Assembly (NCBI GenBank): GCA_963621245.1
Contig: CAVFCW010000008.1
Span: forward strand, 14,095-78,094
DNA: 64,000 nucleotides
Direction of reading: 5' to 3'
Source of the DNA: SIG603 sp963621245
GTDB lineage: Bacteria > Bacillota > Clostridia > Oscillospirales > Acutalibacteraceae
In this document: positions 41,798 to 48,642 of the stretch, piece after piece
How positions within the stretch are numbered: the stretch's first letter is position 1
How the letters are laid out: each line of letters begins with the position of its first letter
Made by a program: the position numbers and the translations under genes
Notes under the pieces: generated by a model
The model's input: only the letters and a program-made list of their open reading frames with translations
Databases searched by the model: none
Told to the model about the DNA's origin: nothing

Positions 41798-42874
41798 ATG
41801 GCACTCAATTTTAATTTCAACAAGAAAGATCAGAAAAAAGTGAAGGTCGGTATTATCGGCTGCGGAAAAATCACACAGACACGCCACGCTCCCGAGTATG
41901 ACGAAAATCCCAATGCGGAAATAATCGGCGTTTACGATTTTAACCAGCAGAGATGCATTCAGATTGCAATGGCAATAGGCTGCAAGGCTTATACATCTGT
42001 CGATGAGCTTCTTGAAGACCCCGAGATTGAGGCGGTTTCCGTTTGCTCGCCGAATTTCACCCATGCGGAATACACACTTAAGGCGCTCGAGAGCGGAAAG
42101 CACGTTCTTGTTGAGAAACCGATAGCGCTTGATCCAGCCGATTCCAAAAAGATGATTGAAAAGGCAGAAGAAGTCGGTAAAATCCTTATGGTCGGTCACA
42201 ATCAGAGACTTAACCCCACCCACAAGAGAGCAAAAGAGGTTTTGGAGTCGGGTGCAATCGGAGATATAATCTCCATTCAGTCCAACTTTAAGCATTCCGG
42301 CCCCGAAAACTGGTCGATCACATCCAATAACTCCACGTGGTTTTTCGATAAATCCAAGGCGAATTTCGGTGCAATGGGTGATTTGGGCGCACACAAAATT
42401 GACATCATACGCTTTCTTCTCGGCACGGAGTTCGACAAGGTGAACGCAACCATTATGACGCTCGACAAGAGAGGCCCGGACGGAAACTTAATCGGAGTTG
42501 ACGACAACGCATTCTGTTTCTTTAAAATGGCTAACGGCATTCCGGGAATTATGCATGTCTCTTGGACAAACTACGGCGACGAGGACAACTCAACCGTTAT
42601 TTACGGCACCAAGGGCGTCATGAAAATTTTCGGTGATTATGCCGACGATATCGTTCTTGAGATGAGAGATCACACAACCGTTAAATATACCGTTTCTAAG
42701 ATGCAGACCAACGATAATCAGACTAAATCCGGAATTATCGATGAGTTCATCGCTTCAATTGTCGAGAACAGAGAGCCGCTCATCACGGGTCAGGACGGAC
42801 ACAACACACTTTCGGTTATTACGGCTTGCTTTGAATCGAGCGAAAAGGGCGAGTGGGTAACGGTTGAGTATTGA
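41798..42874 (+). CDS. Gfo/Idh/MocA-family NAD(P)-dependent oxidoreductase
   Basis: The protein has 358 residues. The N-terminal Rossmann fold has VKVGIIGCGKITQTRHAPEY (20 residues), then the EKP motif in HVLVEKPIAL. The C-terminal beta-sheet domain contains MGDLGAHKIDIIRFLLG, with conserved Asp and His. Such enzymes oxidise sugars, inositols or related cyclic polyols; the exact substrate is not readable. It follows the LacI regulator by 58 bp with no promoter or operator between, so it is probably cotranscribed and part of the regulator's target unit. Confidence 0.88.
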   Translation: MALNFNFNKKDQKKVKVGIIGCGKITQTRHAPEYDENPNAEIIGVYDFNQQRCIQIAMAIGCKAYTSVDELLEDPEIEAVSVCSPNFTHAEYTLKALESGKHVLVEKPIALDPADSKKMIEKAEEVGKILMVGHNQRLNPTHKRAKEVLESGAIGDIISIQSNFKHSGPENWSITSNNSTWFFDKSKANFGAMGDLGAHKIDIIRFLLGTEFDKVNATIMTLDKRGPDGNLIGVDDNAFCFFKMANGIPGIMHVSWTNYGDEDNSTVIYGTKGVMKIFGDYADDIVLEMRDHTTVKYTVSKMQTNDNQTKSGIIDEFIASIVENREPLITGQDGHNTLSVITACFESSEKGEWVTVEY

Positions 42875-42942
42875 TAGATTGAAATCAGTGTTTGACGGGT
42901 AAATCTTATCCTTAATACTTTCATAATTTGTTTGCGCGGAAA

Positions 42943-42973
42943 AGACGGCGAAGGCGTTTGCTTTTGCCGTCTC
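42943..42973 (+). terminator. Possible terminator after the oxidoreductase gene
   Basis: AGACGGC pairs with GCCGTCT, with an additional short inner stem. There is no good T tract, so this is tentative. Confidence 0.4.
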
Positions 42974-42978
42974 TTCTT

Positions 42979-43011
42979 GTCCGTTCTTTGTCCGTTTGGC
43001 ACTGTTATATT
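42979..43011 (+). promoter_or_regulatory. Phased-repeat promoter 1 (GTCC-N7-GTCC-N12-TATATT)
   Basis: GTCC at 42979-42982 and 42990-42993, then TATATT at 43006-43011. The two GTCC elements are 11 bp apart (one helical turn) and flank the position of the -35 hexamer. The same spacing recurs exactly at two other paralogous genes. Confidence 0.65.
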
Positions 43012-43078
43012 TAAGACAGAAAAAACAAACAAAAATGGCAAAAACTAAACAAAACAGCAAAAGGAAAGGAGAACAAAA

Positions 43079-43792
43079 ATGTTAAGTATCAAGAAAATTG
43101 CGGCAGGAATACTTGTGGCGGCTATTGCCGTATCGCTTGCGGCGTGTTCAAAGACAAGCGTAAAGTCAATCACCAATGCGTTCAAAAAGCCAACCACAAC
43201 CCAAACTCAGAGCACGAACAATCAGAACAACAATAACGGAAATCAATCGTACGGCGGCTTTACGGAGCAGGACGCAAGAGCCACGCTTGAAATGCCGTGT
43301 TATGTTCTCGAAGGTCTTGACAACGAGGACTACAACGCAAGTTACGATTGCAGCGTGACCTACAAGGGCGTGTGGGAGAGCTGGGACGACATCGGAGTTT
43401 ACGGCCCAAGCTACTTGGTTCCTGAGGATGAAATTACAGACGACACCCCGACAGATTCTAATTGCTATTTCTACGTAACTAATTTTTCAAGCAACGAGCA
43501 GGCAAGAGATTATCTTCTCGACTATATGAGCCAGGATGTTTTGAATCAGCTTTACGGCACACCGCTTTTTGATTACGGCGACGGAACATACCTCATTCGC
43601 GGCGGAAGAGGATACGCCCCCATGGATCGTGATTATAACAATGCGACAATCACAAATCTCACGGACACAAGCTTCACCGCTACTATGGATTGCCATATGT
43701 TCAGCGTAGACAACTACGTCGGTACATGCACGATTGATATGCAGTGCGACGGAGGTTCGTGGTACATTGTTGGTTATTCACAGACATTCTGA
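43079..43792 (+). CDS. Lipoprotein paralog 1 of a tandem three-gene family
   Basis: The protein has 237 residues. A signal peptide ends in the lipobox SLAAC (Cys near residue 23). A Thr/Gln/Asn-rich linker leads to a conserved domain of about 165 residues. Its signatures are GFTEQDARATLEMPC, YKGVWESWDDIG, DVLNQLYGTPLFDYGDGTYLIR and the C-terminal DGGSWYIVGYSQTF. The domain is shared with the next two genes. Its Y..DGTYL..R..RGY pattern is loosely like the IseA family of DL-endopeptidase inhibitors, but that is only a suggestion. It is exported and membrane-anchored. A phased-repeat promoter lies upstream. Confidence 0.75.
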   Translation: MLSIKKIAAGILVAAIAVSLAACSKTSVKSITNAFKKPTTTQTQSTNNQNNNNGNQSYGGFTEQDARATLEMPCYVLEGLDNEDYNASYDCSVTYKGVWESWDDIGVYGPSYLVPEDEITDDTPTDSNCYFYVTNFSSNEQARDYLLDYMSQDVLNQLYGTPLFDYGDGTYLIRGGRGYAPMDRDYNNATITNLTDTSFTATMDCHMFSVDNYVGTCTIDMQCDGGSWYIVGYSQTF

Positions 43793-43845
43793 TGTATCGG
43801 AAAAATCATTAAACTGCGGGAAATTAATCGAAATAATCAATTACT

Positions 43846-43878
43846 GTCCTTGAATAGTCCAATTTACGGTGATATATT
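43846..43878 (+). promoter_or_regulatory. Phased-repeat promoter 2 (GTCC-N7-GTCC-N12-TATATT)
   Basis: GTCC at 43846-43849 and 43857-43860, then TATATT at 43873-43878. TTGAAT at the -35 position sits between the repeats. Confidence 0.65.
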
Positions 43879-43953
43879 TGATTCAAGGAAACAAACAAAA
43901 ACAACATCAAAATTAAATGCGAACGGTTAAAGATGAAAGGAGAAAAAACAACT

Positions 43954-44775
43954 ATGTTAAGCATTAAAAAAATTATGGCAGGCGTACTTGTCGGAGCAAT
44001 GGCACTATCGCTCACGGCATGTTCAAACTCAAAGACAAAAACAGAGTCCGAGGCTTCGGCAATAAGCAAGCCGACCACATCGGCATCACCAAAGACATCG
44101 GCAAAACCCAAGGCAACGGCTACGCCCAAGGCTACACAGAAACCCACTCAGGCTCCTCAGGCTACGGCTACTCCCGCACCTCAGGCAACAGCCACACCGG
44201 CACCGACACAAGCACCGTCACAGACAACCGCAAGCGGATTCTCAGAGCAGGACGCAAGAAACCTTCTCGCTACACCGTGCTGGGTACTCAACGGCTTTGA
44301 CGATGAGACCTACAATGTAAGTTACGATGACAGCGAAACATATTTCGGCCTCTATTACTCACAGGATGACGCCGACTCGGGCGCAACACCTTTCGGCTTG
44401 ATTGGAGAGTCCGATATTACCGATGATACCGACGTAATCACGGGCGTAAATCCTTACTTCCTCGTAACAAGCGCAAGCTCCAATGACGAAGTAAGAAGTC
44501 AGCTTCTCGCTTATGTCAGCCAGGATGTTCTCGATCAGCTTTACGGCACACCGACATTTGACTGCGGCGACGGCACTTACCTTCAGCGCGGCGGCAGAGG
44601 CTACTATCAGGTAACCCGTGACTTCAGCAATGCCACAATCTCCGATTTGACAGACACAAGCTTCACCGCTACAATGGATTGCTACGAGTGGGATCAGTAT
44701 CAGGGCACTTGCACGATAAACATGAGCCAGAACGGCGATTCTTGGTATATCGTAGGCTACTCTCAGAACTTCTGA
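43954..44775 (+). CDS. Lipoprotein paralog 2 of a tandem three-gene family
   Basis: The protein has 273 residues. The signal peptide ends in SLTAC. A longer linker of about 70 residues is made of Thr/Ala/Pro/Lys/Gln repeats (TPKATQKPTQAP, QATATPAP). The conserved C-terminal domain (GFSEQDARNLLATPCWVLNGF ... GTPTFDCGDGTYLQRGGRGY) then follows. The ATG at 43954 has AAAGGAG at 15 nt; an upstream in-frame ATG is part of that region. It shares the phased promoter and has a terminator at its end, so each of the three genes is a separate unit. Confidence 0.75.
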   Translation: MLSIKKIMAGVLVGAMALSLTACSNSKTKTESEASAISKPTTSASPKTSAKPKATATPKATQKPTQAPQATATPAPQATATPAPTQAPSQTTASGFSEQDARNLLATPCWVLNGFDDETYNVSYDDSETYFGLYYSQDDADSGATPFGLIGESDITDDTDVITGVNPYFLVTSASSNDEVRSQLLAYVSQDVLDQLYGTPTFDCGDGTYLQRGGRGYYQVTRDFSNATISDLTDTSFTATMDCYEWDQYQGTCTINMSQNGDSWYIVGYSQNF

Positions 44776-44806
44776 TAACAGCGCAAAATAATAATTTAAA
44801 TTAATG

Positions 44807-44837
44807 AATCCTCCGTCTTTATGGCGGAGGATTTTTT
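44807..44837 (+). terminator. Terminator after lipoprotein paralog 2
   Basis: AATCCTCCG (44807-44815) pairs with CGGAGGATT (44825-44833) and is followed by a T tract. Confidence 0.85.
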
Positions 44838-44857
44838 GCGAATAAATATTTTCTTTT

Positions 44858-44890
44858 GTCCTTGAGTTGTCCTGTTCGGGGTGTTATATT
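44858..44890 (+). promoter_or_regulatory. Phased-repeat promoter 3 (GTCC-N7-GTCC-N12-TATATT)
   Basis: GTCC at 44858-44861 and 44869-44872, then TATATT at 44885-44890. TTGAGT at the -35 position sits between the repeats. Confidence 0.65.
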
Positions 44891-44959
44891 TAAATCAAGA
44901 AAACAAACAAAAACACCTATTCAAAAATGCAAACGGTTAAATTGAAAGGAGAAAAAACT

Positions 44960-45805
44960 ATGTTAAGCATTAAGAAAATTATGGCAGGCGTACTCGTAGG
45001 AGCAATGGCATTATCATTCACAGCGTGTTCGGGCGCAAAGACAAAAACGGAGTCTGAGGCTTCGGCAATAAGCAAGCCGCTCACATCGGCATCACCGAAA
45101 GCAACGGCTACACCTAAGGCATCGGCAACGCCAAAGGCAACGGCTACACCGAAGGCTACACAGAAACCCACTCAGGCACCTCAGGCAACGGCTACTCCCG
45201 CACCTACACAGGCACCTCAGGCAACAGCCACACCGGCACCGACAGAAGCACCATCTCAGACAACCGCAAGCGGATTCTCAGAGCAGGATGCAAGAAATCT
45301 TCTCGCAACTCCGTGCTGGGTATTGGAAGGCTTTGATGACGAAAGCTATAACGTTGATTATGATATGAGCGTAGTATACAAGGGAGTATGGGACAGCTGG
45401 GATGACGTCGGTTCAGGCGCACCGAGTTATCTTGTTTCGGAGGATGAGGTTACAGACGATACTCCGACCAATGACGGCGTATATTATCACGTAACAAGCG
45501 TTGACAGCGACGACGAAGCAAGAAGCAATCTTCTCGGCTACATGAGCTCGGATGTTGTAAATCAGCTTTACGGCACACCGCTTTACGATTTCGGCAACAC
45601 GACTTACATCCTTCGTGACAGAGGTTACGCTCCGATAAACCGTGACTTCAACAACGCAACAATCTCCGATTTGACAGACACAAGTTTCACGGCCACAATG
45701 GACTGCTACGAGTTCAGCGCAGACAACTATGCAGGAACTTGCACGATTAACATGAGCAAGGACGGAGATTCTTGGTACATCGTAGGCTACTCTCAGAACT
45801 TCTGA
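44960..45805 (+). CDS. Lipoprotein paralog 3 of a tandem three-gene family
   Basis: The protein has 281 residues. The signal peptide ends in SFTAC. The linker is the longest of the three, with repeated TPKAT, QAPQAT and TPAPTQAP units. The conserved domain keeps GFSEQDARNLLATPCWVLEG, YKGVWDSWDDVG, GTPLYDFGNTTYILRDRGY and the final DGDSWYIVGYSQNF. Its N-terminal 25 residues are nearly the same as those of paralog 2, so this pair is the more recent duplication. Export and anchoring through Cys near residue 23 are predicted. The function is unknown. Confidence 0.75.
   Translation: MLSIKKIMAGVLVGAMALSFTACSGAKTKTESEASAISKPLTSASPKATATPKASATPKATATPKATQKPTQAPQATATPAPTQAPQATATPAPTEAPSQTTASGFSEQDARNLLATPCWVLEGFDDESYNVDYDMSVVYKGVWDSWDDVGSGAPSYLVSEDEVTDDTPTNDGVYYHVTSVDSDDEARSNLLGYMSSDVVNQLYGTPLYDFGNTTYILRDRGYAPINRDFNNATISDLTDTSFTATMDCYEFSADNYAGTCTINMSKDGDSWYIVGYSQNF
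45095..45245 (+). repeat. Codon-level minisatellite in lipoprotein paralog 3
   Basis: The linker DNA consists of in-frame repeats of codons for ATPKA and QAPQATATPAP units, with near-identical copies. A shorter version lies in paralog 2 at about 44095-44215. Slippage or unequal crossover probably changes linker length. Confidence 0.6.
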
Positions 45806-45837
45806 TTTGAGACTTCCTAATAAACGGCAAAAGCCAT

Positions 45838-45868
45838 AAAAAATCCCGCTCTTCGGAGCGGGATTTTT
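45838..45868. terminator. Bidirectional terminator between lipoprotein 3 and the ROK gene
   Basis: AAATCCCGCTC (45841-45851) pairs perfectly with GAGCGGGATTT (45856-45866) around a TTCG loop. T tracts lie on both strands. Confidence 0.85.
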
Positions 45869-45886
45869 GCTGTAATTTTTAATTAA

Positions 45887-46912
45887 TCAGTCGTCACTAA
45901 GAGCAACGGCACACAGTCCCCAGAAGTAATATTTTCTTACATCGGAGCCGTAGACGAGGTTCGGCATATGCTCGTCGGGAATATATTTTTCCGCCTCTTT
46001 TTTAATATCTATGAGCAAATCGTCATCTATTGCCTCGCCCGTGAAAACAACGGTATCGGGGTTGACGGTACAGGACAGCGCTACAACGCAGGTGTAAGCC
46101 GATTCGAGTACATTTTCTGCGGGGAACGGGTGCTTGCTCTCGTCGGTATAGCTTACGCTTTCTTTTGAGAAACCTTTGAAGATAAGATGGCTTACTTCGC
46201 CGGCAAAAAGCGTGTTTCCGCGATGAATTCTTCCGTCAATGATGATTCCGCATCCGGGAGATCTTCCCTTGAAGTAGGCAAGAAGCGCCGTTATTTTGTT
46301 TTCCTCGCGGCATTCTTCCATTTTGTCGGCGTATGAATAGACGCCGAATGCCATGGCGTTGGTGTCGTTTTCAATCGTGCACGGCAGACCGAATTCGTTC
46401 TCAATTATGCTCTTGAGGTCTTTTCCGTTTATATCGACTATTCCGCTTGCCTGAATTTTGCCGTTGTAGTAAAATCCGGAAATACCGAGAGAAATATATT
46501 TGATTTTCGGATCCTCGGTTATTTTTTCCGAGATGTATTCGAGTATGCTCTCGGTGGTAATTTCAGAATAGCTTTTGGTGTTGTCCGTCAAAATTGTGCC
46601 GAGAAGGTCGGTTACGGCAGAGTTTATCGTGAAAGAACCCTCCTCAAATGTGAAAAGACACAAGACATGGGCGAAAGATTCATTGAAACGGTAGCTTTTC
46701 GGCGGTCTGCCGATTGTCGGCGAGGGAGATGCCGTTTCGATTATCTCGCCCGACTTTGCAAGCTCGTTCAAAATGGTGTTGCACGTTGCAACGGACAAAC
46801 CCGTCATTTGGGAGACGGTATTTTTGGTTCCCGACTCTATGCTTTTAAGGGTATTTTTGATTAGTGCGACATTGTGACTTTTAACCTGGTTTACATTGCT
46901 GATCTGTTTCAT
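45887..46912 (-). CDS. ROK-family transcriptional regulator
   Basis: The protein has 341 residues. An N-terminal winged helix (KNTVSQMTGLSVATCNTILNEL, shortened) is followed by a ROK sugar-kinase-like core (ISLGISGFYYNGKI, NDTNAMAFGVYSYAD and GEVSHLIF). The DxGxT phosphate loop and the CxCGxxGC zinc cluster of sugar kinases and many NagC/XylR proteins are missing, so it is unlikely to be a kinase. It is divergent from the GH32 gene across a 420-bp region and probably regulates it in response to a fructan-derived sugar. It has a consensus promoter and a shared terminator. Confidence 0.88.
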   Translation of the reverse strand: MKQISNVNQVKSHNVALIKNTLKSIESGTKNTVSQMTGLSVATCNTILNELAKSGEIIETASPSPTIGRPPKSYRFNESFAHVLCLFTFEEGSFTINSAVTDLLGTILTDNTKSYSEITTESILEYISEKITEDPKIKYISLGISGFYYNGKIQASGIVDINGKDLKSIIENEFGLPCTIENDTNAMAFGVYSYADKMEECREENKITALLAYFKGRSPGCGIIIDGRIHRGNTLFAGEVSHLIFKGFSKESVSYTDESKHPFPAENVLESAYTCVVALSCTVNPDTVVFTGEAIDDDLLIDIKKEAEKYIPDEHMPNLVYGSDVRKYYFWGLCAVALSDD

Positions 46913-46959
46913 ATATCCACTCCGTACAGTTTGAAATAAGCCTTATTAAAACACTTATT

Positions 46960-46988
46960 ATTATAGAACGGATTCGTTAGTCTGTCAA
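46960..46988 (-). promoter_or_regulatory. Consensus promoter of the ROK gene
   Basis: On the minus strand TTGACA (46988-46983), 17 bp and TATAAT (46965-46960); both hexamers are perfect. The predicted start is near 46953. Confidence 0.8.
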
Positions 46989-47181
46989 ATAATTTGATGG
47001 GCAATTTATAGCGTATATATGCACAAAAATGATTTTGATATACCAAATATTGCTCCAAGCGATATAACTCAAGTGATATATAAATTCTTTCGAATGCGGC
47101 GGCTTCGGTTATGAAACCAAAAGACAGCTTTTTAGCCAAAATTTTGCGTTATACCCACGGGAGATTTTTCCATTTGCCTAC

Positions 47182-47210
47182 TTTAAATGTTCACAATTTA
47201 GTTTTATAAT
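47182..47210 (+). promoter_or_regulatory. Predicted promoter of the GH32 gene
   Basis: TTTAAA (47182-47187), 17 bp and TATAAT (47205-47210), with a predicted start near 47217. This leaves a leader of about 116 nt. Confidence 0.5.
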
Positions 47211-47332
47211 AGCGTAGAATATGTTTTGCCGGATATTTGTAAGATATATATAAATACAAAGGTTAAAATTTGTAACATATTTCAGATTTTAGCCTTGCCG
47301 ACCGCTTTAAAGCTGTAATAAGGAGGAGCGCC

Positions 47333-48592
47333 ATGAAAAGACCCGAGCTTCATTTTACACCGCCCGCAAACTGGATGAACGATCCTAACGGTTTGATTTA
47401 CTTCGGCGGAAAATACCACGTTTTCTACCAGCATTTTCCGTATGAACCCATTTGGGGAAGAATGCACTGGGGACACGCCGTGAGTGACGATTTGTGCCAT
47501 TTTGAGTATCTGCCGATTGCACTTTATCCCTCGAAATCTTTTGATTCCGACGGAGTTTTTTCGGGCAGTGCGATAGAAAAGGACGGAAAGCTCTATCTTT
47601 ATTACACCGCAATTCATTACCGCGGACAAAACCCCGAGAATATCAACTTAACCTTAAACGGCCTCGATTCCTCTCAGGCTTTGATAACAAGCGAAGACGG
47701 ATATACCTTTGATAACCTCGGCGGCAAAAAGCAGGTTGTGCCGATGTTAACCGATAAAAACATCGGTGACAGCGAGCACACGAGAGACCCGAAGGTTTGG
47801 GAGAAGAACGGAAAATACTACATGGTTCTCGGCTCTCTTATGAGAAAAGAGGGAGAAGAAGACGCTCAGGAGAAATCCACTCCTCAGCTTCTTTTCTACG
47901 AGAGCGACGACGCCGAAAACTGGACATACAAAAACAAGGTTTGCGGTGAAAACTTCGGCTACATGTGGGAGTGCCCCGATGTGTTTGACGTCAAGGGAAA
48001 CACGGTCTGCGTTTTCTCTCCGCAAGGGGTGACGGATGCGCCGCAGAGAGATTTAGCCATGTTCGGACTTGTCAATTTTGACAACGAAACATGCGAGATG
48101 AAACTTGACACCGACAAATTCCGCGTGATAGACTACGGCCTTGATTATTACGCTCCGCAGTCGTTTCTTGACAAAAAGGGCAGAAGAACGCAAATCGGCT
48201 GGATAAGAATGAAAGCTCCCGTCACCGATGATAACGGCGTTAAGTGGATCGGCGTTTACACGATGCCGAGAGTTATCACGGTGGAGAACGGCGAGATAAT
48301 AACAAGACCTCATCCGGAGGTTAAAAGACATTTCAGAGTTTACTCCGATTTCACGGAAATTGCGGACATAAACAAGCCCTATTGCATTAAGAAAAGAATG
48401 AATCCGGGCGAAAAAATATTGCTCACGGATTATATTCTCGAAAAGACAAATGACGCTCTCGTGGCTGTTCGTGACGGCGTAAAATACAGTGCACCGTGCG
48501 GCGAAAGCTGTGAGATTGAGCTTTACGTGGACAGCAATGTGGTCGAAACGTACATTGACGACGGAAAAGCGGTTATCACTCATGTGATTTGA
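47333..48592 (+). CDS. Glycoside hydrolase family 32 beta-fructosidase
   Basis: The protein has 419 residues without a signal peptide, so it is cytoplasmic. GH32 motifs are complete: nucleophile Asp in WMNDPNG, transition-state Asp in RDPK and acid/base Glu in ECPD, with the substrate FSGSA motif. Family members cleave sucrose, sucrose 6-phosphate or fructo-oligosaccharides. The C-terminal beta-sandwich is short compared with full-length invertases. No PTS or ABC transporter gene is adjacent, so the import route is not known. AGGAGG precedes the ATG. It is divergent from a ROK regulator. Confidence 0.9.
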   Translation: MKRPELHFTPPANWMNDPNGLIYFGGKYHVFYQHFPYEPIWGRMHWGHAVSDDLCHFEYLPIALYPSKSFDSDGVFSGSAIEKDGKLYLYYTAIHYRGQNPENINLTLNGLDSSQALITSEDGYTFDNLGGKKQVVPMLTDKNIGDSEHTRDPKVWEKNGKYYMVLGSLMRKEGEEDAQEKSTPQLLFYESDDAENWTYKNKVCGENFGYMWECPDVFDVKGNTVCVFSPQGVTDAPQRDLAMFGLVNFDNETCEMKLDTDKFRVIDYGLDYYAPQSFLDKKGRRTQIGWIRMKAPVTDDNGVKWIGVYTMPRVITVENGEIITRPHPEVKRHFRVYSDFTEIADINKPYCIKKRMNPGEKILLTDYILEKTNDALVAVRDGVKYSAPCGESCEIELYVDSNVVETYIDDGKAVITHVI

Positions 48593-48642
48593 CAGTTTGA
48601 TTTTGAATAAAAAGCTTAGAGATAAGGAACAGTAAACAGTAT

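Larger units (their letters stand above)
46913..47332. other. Divergent regulatory region between the ROK regulator and GH32 genes
   Basis: This 420-bp AT-rich region contains promoters for both genes and no convincing coding sequence. The stretch from about 46990 to 47180 holds no clear element. Imperfect AT-rich repeats near 47230-47285 could be ROK operator material, but no clean palindrome is visible. Confidence 0.6.

Noticed and set aside
44095..45245. Possible CRISPR array from the repeats in lipoprotein genes
   Set aside because: The repeats are in-frame codon repeats of 12-30 bp without unique spacers, and no cas gene is near.
46909..47139. A 76-residue frame in the ROK-GH32 intergenic region
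   Set aside because: It overlaps the consensus ROK promoter and contains no ribosome site or family pattern.
47211..47332. A riboswitch in the leader of the GH32 gene
   Set aside because: The leader is AT-rich without a conserved stem arrangement that I recognise.
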